The notes beneath the pieces were generated by a model, which worked only from the letters and a program-made list of their open reading frames with translations, did no database searches and was not told where the DNA came from. Shown one piece after another: positions 1 to 10,535 of a DNA stretch of 64,000 nucleotides (position 1 is the first letter of the stretch; each line of letters begins with the position of its first letter). Source of the stretch: Apoderus coryli (Eukaryota > Arthropoda > Insecta > Coleoptera > Attelabidae). Both the position numbers and the translations under genes were made by a program. Location of the stretch: NCBI GenBank assembly GCA_911728435.2, contig OU452204.1, positions 9,982,001 through 10,046,000 of the forward strand, in the 5' to 3' direction.

Positions 1-204
1 AAAAAGAGAAAAGCTAGGTGCAAACTTTTCGTTGGACCACCCTGTATAAACGAAGGCCTGGAAAAATTTATTTATCGATGCAAGTAGTCGAAAATCAAGG
101 ATTCATTCTACATGCTACATTGCTGTCCTTTAACAGTTTCTTTGCATAACCACACCTTGTACTTGTGACTTGTAATTGTTTAATGGATATGCTAGTACCT
201 TGCT

Positions 205-475
205 CTTTTACTTTCCCGCACAGGAAAAGTATTGTGAACACACTAAAAAAAAATTAAGATCAAGACGGATATAACTATTTTGAGGTTCCCTGAGACGATT
301 AAGACCAGACAAGGGGTGGACACAACCGCTAAATTTTCATATATCAGTAGGGGTCGAGTGATACAGCTATTTAAATCATTTTTTATCTGCTTTACAGCGA
401 TAGGTCACTTTTGATATTGGCCCCCATAATTCTCGACGAAATAGCGTTTAAAATGTAAGCAGTTTGGAACGTATA
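205..475 (+). repeat. Dispersed repeat, copy A (body)
   Basis: This is the body of a dispersed repeat. It opens with a CTTTCCCGCACAGGAAAAG motif, then a segment ending AGACGGATATAAC, then GGGGTCGAGTGATACA and GCTTTACAGCGATAGGTCAC. The same blocks occur in the same order at 1441-1870, and the first blocks recur on the minus strand at 58,431-58,566. Copy A lacks the middle part seen in the second copy. A tRNA-like module follows about 30 bases downstream. No coding potential is visible. Confidence 0.7.
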
Positions 476-507
476 TATATATAACAAATAAAATACAATA
501 TTTATTA

Positions 508-582
508 CCACGTATCCGTTGGCTCATTGGTACGGAGTTCGCTTCGCGTGCGGAAGGTTACGGGTTCAAGTCCTAGCTGTGG
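508..582 (+). tRNA. tRNA-like sequence (tRNA pseudogene or SINE-type module)
   Basis: This 75-nt stretch has a perfect internal promoter box A (TGGCTCATTGG) and box B (GGTTCAAGTCC) at tRNA spacing. A D-arm stem TCCGT/ACGGA forms. An anticodon-type arm TTCGC-loop-GCGGA has a 7-nt loop that would read CGC (alanine). The acceptor stem is only CCACG/TGTGG, and the T stem is poorly paired outside GGG/CCT. It directly follows the repeat body at 205-475, and a decayed trace of the same module follows the second copy near 1,915-1,960. It is therefore more likely part of a mobile repeat than a working tRNA gene. Confidence 0.5.
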
Positions 583-1440
583 CAATACTTTTTTTTTGTA
601 ATTTTTGAATAGTTAGTTTATTGTAAATAATGAAAATAATGCAATTATAATAATAATTATTAAAATTCTGTTTCGTTACGCAGGTCATATATTTTTGGTT
701 ATATTATAACTTGTCGGGAAAGTTTTGGGGTGACAACCGATTTTTTTTTATAGTATTTGAACCATCATATACACCTTTTAACACAACAGGATATACGCAA
801 TTGAACCTAACAACCTGTTTCTTTATTCTTTACTCCTAAGATAACGTAATGTAGGTCCTGGTCCTAACTCTAAAACTGTAGGCTGTCTGAAGACTGTCTT
901 AGCCTTATTATTATTATCAAAAAAGATTTGCGTCTGCAAATAAATAAACGTATACATATTTTTTTGCCAACACAAAATTACACAATTACTTCCAAGTCAT
1001 AATGCTATGTGCGTATTAAAAACCGAGAGGAATACGACCGCACGGAAATTCTAAGCCAACCAATAAGGAAGGTCGATTGAAAACTTTTTCAATTTAAAAA
1101 TAAATTTTCGGTAATTCTCAACCATGTGCTAATTATTATGATCGAATCAACAAAATAAAAATGACTAATGTTTATAACACAAATAATAATATAACATGAA
1201 ATTAGTCTTACGTATGCCATTTTATTTATAGTTTTATTGTTTTCTATTAAAAAAAATATTACGTGCTTTTTATTTTTATGTTTGAACAGTTTTAATTAAC
1301 TACATAAATATAGGATGTTCGGATATGATGATGATATATTTTCCTCCCCTTGTATTCATGCAAACCCATCAGGGCCACATATGCCACATATCAATTTGAT
1401 ATAGGAATCTGATACTTCAACTAAACAAAAATATTTCCAA
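583..1440. other. AT-rich spacer
   Basis: AT-rich DNA between two copies of the dispersed repeat. I see no reading frame, RNA or repeat that I can support here. Confidence 0.5.
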
Positions 1441-1960
1441 TTACTTTTTTACTTTCCTGCACACGGAAAGTATTGTGAACGCGCTAAAGAAAAATTTGAG
1501 ATAAGACCGATATAACCATTTTGAAGTGCATTGAGACAATTAAGCCCATTTCCAGATGGAAGTCTATCTGTCTGTGTGTGTTTGTATGTATTCTTCCACG
1601 ATAGCGCCTAAACGCTTTAACAAATTGAGCTACATTTTGGTTTATGAATTTGGAGGAGTCGTAGGATGGAACCCATTAGTTTTTGGTTCAAATCGCTTTA
1701 GCCCTGTGATAGGGGTGGGCACAACCGCCAACTTTTCAAATAGCAGTAGGGGTCGAGTGATACATCATTTTAAAGCATTTTTTTATCGGCTTTACAGCGA
1801 TAGGTTTCTTTTGAGATTTGCCGCCATGATTCTCGAAAAAATTTCGTTTAAAATTTCACCAGTTCTGTAGTTGGCACCTATAACTCTTATTACAATATAA
1901 TACAGTAAAGGGTTTTTGGTGTCATTCGCATGCGGAAGGTTCCTCTATACTTGGAATAAG
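1441..1960 (+). repeat. Dispersed repeat, copy B
   Basis: The longer copy of the family at 205-475. It opens with CTTTCCTGCACACGGAAAG and keeps the middle section (CACGATAGCGCCTAAACGC, GGATGGAACCCATTAG, GTGATAGGGGTGGGCACAAC) and the end (GTCGAGTGATACATCATTT, TTTACAGCGATAGG). About 40 bases past the body there is TTCGCATGCGGAAGGTT, a decayed version of the tRNA-like module at 508-582. The 104-codon frame opening at 1,556 only reads through the repeat and resembles no protein. Confidence 0.7.
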
Positions 1961-2418
1961 ACTTCCGTCAATGTCATGAAAAATAGGACAAAAAGCCATG
2001 TAGATAAATATCCAGGGTCACTGTAGCACAAGTTTTTTGAAGACCAAAGATAGAAGTTGACTTAATTAAGAAGATAGCTGATATAGTAAGAGGGCAAAAA
2101 GGTAAGACGAAGGGTTATCTTCATCATCTTTTCCATAGAACAATATAGGTGATAACTATATGAGCTATAATATTTGTTGAAATCTCCGAAACAATCATAC
2201 CTATCTGAAAATCCACAATATATCCGAAAATCGGACTTTAATCTAAACCGCCAAACAAAGTGGTTTTGACTCTGATGCGTAGGTATACCCAAGTCATAAT
2301 TCACAGAACAAAACAAACCAAAGTAGAGCATATTTTATAATTTTACTTAATAATTCGTCACTCGAATTATTAAATAATTACATGCATAACAAGTTTAATG
2401 AAATATATCCGGTAAGTA

Positions 2419-3313
2419 CGAGGGTGGTTTGGTAAGTCCGTTGCTTCTAAAGAAACCATTTTTTTTTTGCAAAAAATCATTTTAGGTACATAACCTCATT
2501 TAGTCCAACGTGTTTCTATTTTTTGATTCCTTCTAAATAATAAGATTCCTCTAGGCCCTGAAAATAAACCTTTGTTTCCACGATGACCTCTTCATTCGAC
2601 CCGAATCGCCATTTCTTCAGATTTGAAAACAGGAACTAATAGGAGGGAGCTAAATCAGGATAATAAGGTGGATGAGGTAGCAGTTCGTAGCCTAATTGAT
2701 GAATATTTGCTTTGGTGACTGCACACGTATGCACCTGTGCATTGTCCTGATGAAACAACACTTTTTTCTTTGGTAAATGCCGTCGTTTCTGCTTCAAAAC
2801 AGCTGTGAATAATATTCGCCGGTGATCGTATTACACTTTTCAAGGTAAGCGATATGAATGACAGCACCAGAATTCCAGAAAACTTTGGTCATGACTTTGT
2901 TGGTCGAATGCCCCATCTTAGCACGTTCACCGGAGAAACCCACTGTTTCGATTGTTGCTTGATCTCTGGTGGGGCGTGATGGATCCATGTCTCATCTACG
3001 GTAACGATGAACATCCCTCCTTTGAACTGGTCAGACGGTTGTGTTTATGGTCGATCGTGAGCAATCGCAGCACCTATAGTATTTCTCAAGCCTCTCCTTG
3101 GTTTCAACCAAGCACACGAAATTCACTTTAACCATTTTTGTGGAAATTAAAGAGATTAGCCGTTTTCAATGGCTGTCAAACAAACTAAACGATACAGCTT
3201 GCTTAAAATTTTACAGTAGTCTACCGATAGATGGCAGCTGACGGGAGTAGTGTTGCCATTAAAGTTACTGCGCGGAAAATTCAAAAAGTCACGGACTTAT
3301 CAAACCACCCTCG
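2419..3313 (-). mobile_element. mariner-family DNA transposon, internally deleted
   Basis: The element is bounded by near-perfect terminal inverted repeats, CGAGGGTGGTTTGGTAAGTC on the left against CGAGGGTGGTTTGATAAGTC read from the right, with a TA target duplication on each side (2417-2418, 3314-3315). The minus strand holds transposase pieces. Near 2,910-2,800 it reads KVMTKVFWNSGAVIHIAYLE then TITGEYYSQL, and near 2,760-2,660 it reads KKVLFHQDNAQVHTCAVTK. Both are characteristic of mariner transposase. The frame is broken and the element is about 0.9 kb against about 1.3 kb for an intact mariner, so it cannot mobilise itself. Confidence 0.88.
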
Positions 3314-3315
3314 TA

Positions 3316-4228
3316 TATTTTAAATAGTAACCAAATTCACAAGCTTGGCTTCTATATACATATAAGCAAATTGCTTTATGTAGATGTTAGTATATGTCTG
3401 GAAAGTTTCTCAGTACCACCGAATACACACGTGTGTAATGTACATCAAAAGTTTACTTTGTAAGGTAAACAACAAGCAAATAGGGAATGATGATTTTTTC
3501 GAGTTTTTGGTTTGCTTGAAAGAACCAATCCACATTTACTCGTGTATTATTTGTTGAATTTTTCGTTGAAAATTTGCAAGTTGCTACAACAAAAAAAAGG
3601 AATTTTGGATAATATTACACATAAAAAAAAGGTTGTAAGAGCAATTCAAAATTACTCAGACAGTATCATGTAGGGAACATTTTGGGAAATTGAAAATAAT
3701 GACTTTTCCAGGCCTCTACATGTAGGCACTCATAATTCATATAAAAAAACAAAATGAATCGTTACTTAAAAGAGAAGATATTCACAGTTATGACACTAGA
3801 AACAAAAATAACGTAGTTTTACCTTTTTATAGACTAACTATTGGTCAGGGAAATCCTAATTACATAAGCGTAAAATGAGAAATTATTTTGTGGATAAATA
3901 TTTTTATTCTCTGGATGAATTTTTGAATAGTACAACGGATTAATATGTATTGTTATCTATTAATTATTATAATTGACAATCCCATAATGTAACATGTTGT
4001 ATTGTTCTCATTCGGTAGAACTAAGAAATAAATAAAAAAAATATGTAGGCAAGTTGGTGTAAACCGTTTATATTATTGACATATTAAATATTAATATAAT
4101 ACAATTAATTTTATAGAAATTGTCCAAAAATGAACATCATATAATCTCAATTTAAAATACCATATGTTTTGGGATTCTGGGATCCTATCTTCAGTGGTAA
4201 AATTCTTTAATAATACTATTTATTACAC
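3316..4228. other. AT-rich spacer
   Basis: No supported feature. AT-rich DNA without recognisable coding segments. Confidence 0.4.
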
Positions 4229-4514
4229 TTGATGAAAAAAAAAAGAAAAGAAAAATTACATGAATTCTTAATTAATCTGTTACATTGAACAAAACATTGT
4301 ATTGAAGAAACATCATAAAAATTATGGAAAAAAAGAAAAGAAAAAAAGCTATGACACAAAATTATGTTCTTAATAATTAATGTGGAACATTAAGTTGAAC
4401 AAAACATTAAATTGAGAATTATGATGTTTGTTCAATCTAATGATTTGTTCCACCTAATGTAACACATTAATTATGAATTCATGTAATTTTTTTTTCTTCT
4501 TTTTTTCCATCAGG
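4229..4514. repeat. AT-rich inverted repeat (MITE-like)
   Basis: The two ends are inverted copies. TTACATGAATTCTTAATTAAT on the left (from 4,256) matches ATTAATTATGAATTCATGTAA on the right (to about 4,487), flanked by AAGAAAAG-type and CTTCTTTTT-type purine and pyrimidine tracts. Further inner matches (TTACATTGAACAAA with TTGTTCCACCTAATGTAA) extend the fold. Non-coding. Confidence 0.55.
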
Positions 4515-7500
4515 TGAATCAATATAGTCAGAGTCAGGCTTTCTGTATTTAATGTTGTCATTAAAAAAATGCACTACTAAAGATGGGATTGCAGAATGCC
4601 AAAACATGTATGGTTTTCAAATTGAGATTAGACGAGATTTATTTGTGGAGTTGACCAGTTTTATTCCATTAAATAATACAATTAAAATTACCGATCTTCA
4701 CAGCATAATAAATGAGGACGGTAGATATAAAATATTATTGTTAAAATACTTCTACTAGACAGTCTTGATTAAAAATCTTTTAAACTCTTGTCATTGAATT
4801 AATAGCCCAAGAGTGAGTGATTGTATAAAATTCTTACACTTTGACCAATAATCTCATCGCAGTTTTTCTATGTTTCTATTACATATTTCTATTAAATTAT
4901 TTAATTTTCTTATTCTGTTGTACCTATGTCTAAAATAAATAAACGCGACTGATAATAATTTATGTAATTAAATTTACACTAATATGATTTATGAAATACC
5001 GCTTCGGTCAGAATATACACTAGTCTGTACAGTGAGTATAATTTGTTGTAGTAACTTACAAAATTTGAAAAAGCAGATGACAAACATTAAAGCTGTGAGA
5101 CCGGTAATGCACAAACACAGTCTTATGCGATCATCTAGTCTAGCCGTTTAATGTATTAATAGATTTACATATTTTCACCTAAATTTAAAACGTAATTATA
5201 AAAAAATACAATATTACATAAAACCGTAATTCTAAAAAAAAAAATGTGAAAATATAATTATTATACAAATTGCTTATTTGGCTAAAATTCTGTTATCGAT
5301 GTTTGCCAGCGAGCGAGAAAAAGTGCGAACACAGAGGAAATTATGAAAATTGTGCGACGATAATAAATCAACTAAGGTGTTATCGGTTTTTAAGTTTAGT
5401 CGTGGTATTACATTGTTAGTGTTCTAAAGTATTGGAAATATTAAAGGTGAAATCGTTAAGGGTGTTTTTAGTTGTCAGGAGCATAATAAAGGAAATTTTA
5501 TATCCAGGTAACAATACAAAGATTTTTTATATCCAATAATGTTCAGGATTCAGTGTTACAAAATATAAATAATTATTAATTGTGGCGCGAAATAATTTAA
5601 GTCCGTTACTAAATAAATATTAGCAGTAATAAAATATCAATAAAATTTAACTTCAAACTTGTGGTATACGTACTCTTGGATAATATTCTGATTTATTTTT
5701 TGATACATTTTATTAAGTATTCAGCTACTCGAGCATTTTATTTCAAGTAGTGCTAAATTCAAGTAAAAATTCGGCAGTTGATATATACCATACACCCTTT
5801 GAGTCCACCTTTAAATTGATATTAAAACGCTATTTTAACAAAAACCCAATAAAATGTTATTATTTTAAAAAAAAAGTATAGCTACTTGTCGAGCCTGCAA
5901 TTTCTAGAATTAATTTTAATATACTATATATATATATATAAAGAAACTCAATTTATTGCTAATTTTTAATTTTGTGTGTCATAGAAATACTACCTAAACA
6001 GTGTTTTTATGTTTATCTGATAACAACACTTTATCTAGTTTGTTTAGTTTTAGGATATAATAAAGATTAAAAATGTTACAATATTATTTTGATATACCTA
6101 TAGGTACTTTCCGTTTTCTTTCAAAAATAGATTATATTTTTACCATATATAATATTAAAATATGTTGCTATTTCAATATTATAACAATAAACGAAAATAG
6201 AAACAAAGTAAAACATTTCAACTAGGTAAATAAGAAACTTATTTATTGTCTTAATCGTATAAGTCTGTAAGAAAATCTCTATAGCTACCTATTTCAAAAA
6301 TGATAATAAGAACAAAGGTTGTCTTTCTAATTTTGCATGCTCCAACCATCTCTGGAAGCAGGTATTCCACTTGTTTGTTGGTACAGTCAAAATTGCGATT
6401 CAGTCGTCAAATGAAATAATGCCTGAAATTGTGTGTTCCTACAAGCGTGCGGTAAGGTGCACTTTTACACATTTTTTAGGGCGGAAAACTCTACTTTTCC
6501 CGACGATTTTTCAAATGTATTAAACTACAAACTTAGGCTAGTTTTTTACCATTATAGGTCTTTTTCTCTGATAATAAAAACGTATTTTAAATTATTGCGA
6601 GTTATTTCCACACTTTTGCTTGTACTCCTTGGTTTTGCGAAATTTGAATTACTCGTAGGATAAAAATTGTACCTACCACATGTGACCGACCTATCACATC
6701 TGCAATTATTTTTGACAAATGAACACCTAGTGAAATAACAATAAGGCTGAACCTACGTATGTATAGTATAATGAGTATTTCAGTTAAAATAACTGTCAAT
6801 ATGACATTTTGGTTATATTTGGCGCCTGTCAGAATATTCTATTATTTGTATACAAGGCGTTTTTGACTAAGTATAAATAAAAAATATATAAATCAAGAAT
6901 CTACTTTTCCGATTGGCTGCCATCAAGATTTTTTTATAAATGCCACAGCTAATCAACTATTAAAAATTTATTCTTTTAACAAGTGCGTAACTTCTCTACA
7001 AAATCTTGACGGAAAGGTTTAATTTACAACTTTTTAAATTTCGGGGTAATTGTCATTTGTTTTGTCTTACTCCTTGTCCCGTGTGGTGCTTTAAAAAATT
7101 CGTTTGTGGGTGGAATCATAGTAACAAAAAAAAAACCCAAAGATACCTAAAGACAATTTGATTTCATTTACGTTGTTTCGGTATAATATAAGCAACTATT
7201 AAACATAAACAATTTTCTACACCATTCATTATCATTAGTCAAACACGAAGCTAATAATAATACAAATCGTTCCTAAAAATCATTGAACCTTTAGTATTAT
7301 TTAATATTTCACTATTACCTTTTATGTATCAATAAGTTCAATAAAACCCCCTGCATTACTCACTGCCACGAGTTAGGTTTATCTAAAATCCATTTTAATG
7401 TTAGATTAGACACATACCTTTCCATCGAAATATCAATTTAAAACATTTGTCAATATTGTGTCACTACTAACGTAAAGAATGTGTGATTAATATTTTATTT

Positions 7501-9448
7501 TTTAATCCAAATTAGTTCGACATGACTAAGAATTCTATTCATTTTATGTTTTTAGAATGTGAGGATATTTTTGTTAGATGCGTATAGATATTTTATTCAA
7601 AGGTAAAAAAAATATTTATGTAGGAAATAAGAAAGTGAATTTACAATTTTGTGAGACCAATCTGTCCCCCCTATCGAAAATGTTATGTATAAATTTAGAG
7701 AACAAAGCAAAACAACAACTCCACTGGCTAGTACCACGACTGGCATTGAATTACAAGCACAAGTTTTCTAAATAAATACTAAAATGAAAATTTTATTTAG
7801 CTTTTTCGCATCAAATTAACTGTGTATACAAGTACAACAAAAAACCAAATAAATCATTGAAATGCAATCAAAAAATATATGATTTATGTCATCAGATGTT
7901 AACAAATTTAATTTACTAAATATATTAAAACTTTTTAAGGTAATTAAGAGAAACAAATTAAATACGCTTTACTTACTATTGAAGTTTGATGTTTCGAAAT
8001 ATCAAGTAGAGACTATATGCGCATATTTCATACTCGTTTATACTCATCAGGCAGCCACACCACTCGATATTGTGCTTTTAGAACACTGATAAAAATTAGA
8101 ATATAAAATTATTTTCTACATAAATATTTTCTTTACCTTTGAATAAAATTCTATTCATATTTGATTTATTATTTATTTGATATAATTAATGTTTTGTATC
8201 TACATAATATGTGGTCTCTAAACCTCATGAAGGTAAAAATGCTGAATTAGACATCAAAAAACCACTTTAAGTGAAATAATTTTTTGCAATGTTAAGTATA
8301 TTTGCCTTAACGTCATCCTTAGCAAACTATGACTAACAAGATATGTAAATACATTACGAAATTATTGTCAAAAATGTTTACTTTATCGTCATCATTATAA
8401 TAGTAAGTGTGTTTAAATAATTTGTTGTCTAAAATATAGAAATATTGTAAATGTATTTAATATACCTAGTTTATAACAAATCTGAAAGATGAACAGATCC
8501 CATAAAACGCTTGCCAGAACAAATTTGCTAATGTAACAAATTTTTATATATCAACTTTTGTGTTTTTTTCTACGAATTAGTGGAGAACAAATATTTTTAT
8601 TTTATTATTAATATAATGATTGTCCAATGTAAAAATTATTGATCTAAGAGCTAGCAACAACATATATAAGCGAGAGGCCAGCTGCAAGAAGGCACCTTGA
8701 AATACTCGTAGTAAGGCGACGCGACGGTATAGGGTTAAATATGATTTTTTTATGTTAACAAATTGATAAGGAACGGTAATCATGGTAAAAGAAATTTTTT
8801 ATTTAGATAAAAACTAGCTTATCTGTTTACTAACAACTATAACCAATTTTAAGTTACATAGGGTGTTCAAAATTAATATTCAAATATTGTTGTCACTTTA
8901 ATATCGTGAAATATACAAGCGCATCATACCCTTTTGGATGGAAATTTGAAAATTTTAAATGCAGGTTTTAAATGACGACCATATTTGATCATTAATTTTT
9001 ACCACCCTGCAGAAAATAATATAATAAGTCGAATATTTTGGTAGTTGCTGTATAATTGCAATTATTTTCAAAAAGTGGTCCTATTAGTTCTACAATCGAT
9101 GCTTTTGATGAAAAAATAAAATTAGCTGCAGTTTTGAAATAGTTTACAGGGGCGCGCCTAGCTATAATCACTTTGAATATGTCTTCCTAATTCACTTCCT
9201 GCAGTTGACAAATAGTTTAGTAAAATACTCTATATTATCTTTACAAATCGTATACAAGTGAAGTTAATTAAATAATTAATTAAAAATACAAAATCACAAT
9301 AAAATACATCGATCAAATAGAGCACTAACCCTTTTAAAATCGGAATTATCCCCCTTATTCTTCTACCCAGCCTTCTGGTGTTTTGCACATAATTTGGGTT
9401 TGAATTGCAGAATATGTAAAAAGTTCACTTGTCACATCTTTATAATAT
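4515..9448. other. Long AT-rich stretch, mostly featureless
   Basis: Nearly 5 kb of AT-rich DNA with only short chance reading frames (60-76 codons) that I do not recognise. A possible 5'UTR exon lies at 5,285-5,508. A short repeat near 6,440-6,530 matches 11,908-11,990 in reverse. A fragment beginning TAGGGTGTTCAAAATTAATA at 8,860 and a CCACCCTG at about 9,002 belong to the ACAGGGTG-ended repeats that recur through the window. Confidence 0.4.
5285..5508 (+). other. Possible non-coding first exon (5'UTR) of the downstream LRR gene
   Basis: This patch is less AT-rich than its surroundings and ends in ATCCAG before GTAACAAT, which fits a splice donor. The next coding exon on this strand (from 10,536) is preceded by a good acceptor, TTTTGGTTTTAG, ending at about 10,474. 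Together they would make a non-coding exon spliced to the exon that carries the start codon. This is inference from composition and splice motifs. No TATA box or other promoter motif was identified. Confidence 0.25.
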
Positions 9449-10301
9449 ACAGGGTGTAACTTAATGATAAGCCGTAAATTCAAGGGCGCATTCCATACAG
9501 GGTGGCAAATATCTTAAAGATCCTTATGCCGATTTTGTTGAAATTAAATAGTATTGTTTATTGTGATCAGACGCTATGTTAGAACTAGCTAGATAATAAT
9601 TATGAGTGCCAGTGACGTCCCGGGGACAATCTCACGATTAATGTTGACAAAAAAATGTACGCCACTGATTTTTTTTTGAAATTTTATATTTGTTTCAGAT
9701 TAACTTAAAAACACAACTTTTTTGTCTCTTGATATTTTTGGTCGTCGAACAATATTAATTTATGAGCCATTTTTTAAAGTCTAACAAGTAAAAAGTAATA
9801 ACAATTTAACAGAACAATCCAAAAAAAATGCTGGAAATAACCACCTCCCTTTTCCATCGAGGCTTTTGGTCTTCTTATCATTGAGTGACGCCCTTTTTCG
9901 AAAATTCCAGCGGTGTGACGTATGATTTCACATGCGTCAATAATTCAATTTCTAAGTTGTTCTACTGTCTCGATTGGTGTAACCGAGTGTAACATAAACT
10001 AAAGAATTTAGGAGCGTCCAGATAGAATAGTCTACTTTGTTCAAGTGAGGCGATTTAGGTGTGGTCCTTCTCGGCCTATCCAACGATTTTGGTAAGCTCC
10101 ATTCAAATACTCACGAGCCAATATGCTAATGTGAGCACCATCATGCATGAACCAATGATGCCCCCCGGGATGCCACTGCAACTCATAATTATCATCTAGT
10201 TAGTGCTAACTTAATGTCTGATCACAATGAACAATACTGCTAAATTTAAAAAAAAAAAAACGTTTTCTTTTAAACGTTGGTACGGCTAAGTAACACCCTG
10301 T
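9449..10301 (-). mobile_element. DNA transposon relic with broken mariner-related transposase
   Basis: The ends are inverted: ACAGGGTGTAACTTAATG at 9,449 and, read from the right, ACAGGGTGTTACTTAGCCG. A longer inner inverted repeat pairs 9,547-9,614 with 10,172-10,240 (shared ATTGTGATCAGAC and GATAATTATGAGT). Between them the minus strand encodes a decayed transposase C-terminus. It reads WFMHDGAH, then REYLNGAYQNRWIGREGP, then TVEQLRN, IIDACEIIRHT and a final GGGYFQHF. These are landmarks of the insect mariner-related transposase with the W/Q-x-DGAP-H...RWIGRGGP signature. At least two in-frame stops and a frameshift kill it. Confidence 0.8.
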
Positions 10302-10535
10302 ATACTATACTTCTGAGAGTTTTTCTATACTTACCTGTACTAGATTTCGTTACCTTCTCAATTTGTCAACATAAAAAAAATGCATAATTAACCCCCTATC
10401 GACTATTCGTCCAGGGTGTCTTCTGGTGGTAATAACCACACCTGCATGTGATATAATTTCGACTTTTGGTTTTAGGTTTCAACTTGGAAAACATCAACAA
10501 CCTTTTCGATATAACCATGTAGTGGCAATCGAATC

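Noticed and set aside
508..582. Functional alanine tRNA gene
   Set aside because: Box A and box B are perfect, but acceptor and T stems pair poorly and the module accompanies a mobile repeat in two places.
4552..4758. 68-codon plus-strand frame
   Set aside because: AT-rich, no recognisable domain, no splice or promoter context; probably chance or repeat-derived.
7578..8089. Two 65-67 codon plus-strand frames
   Set aside because: Codon use follows the AT-rich background, with no similarity to a known protein and no conserved motif.
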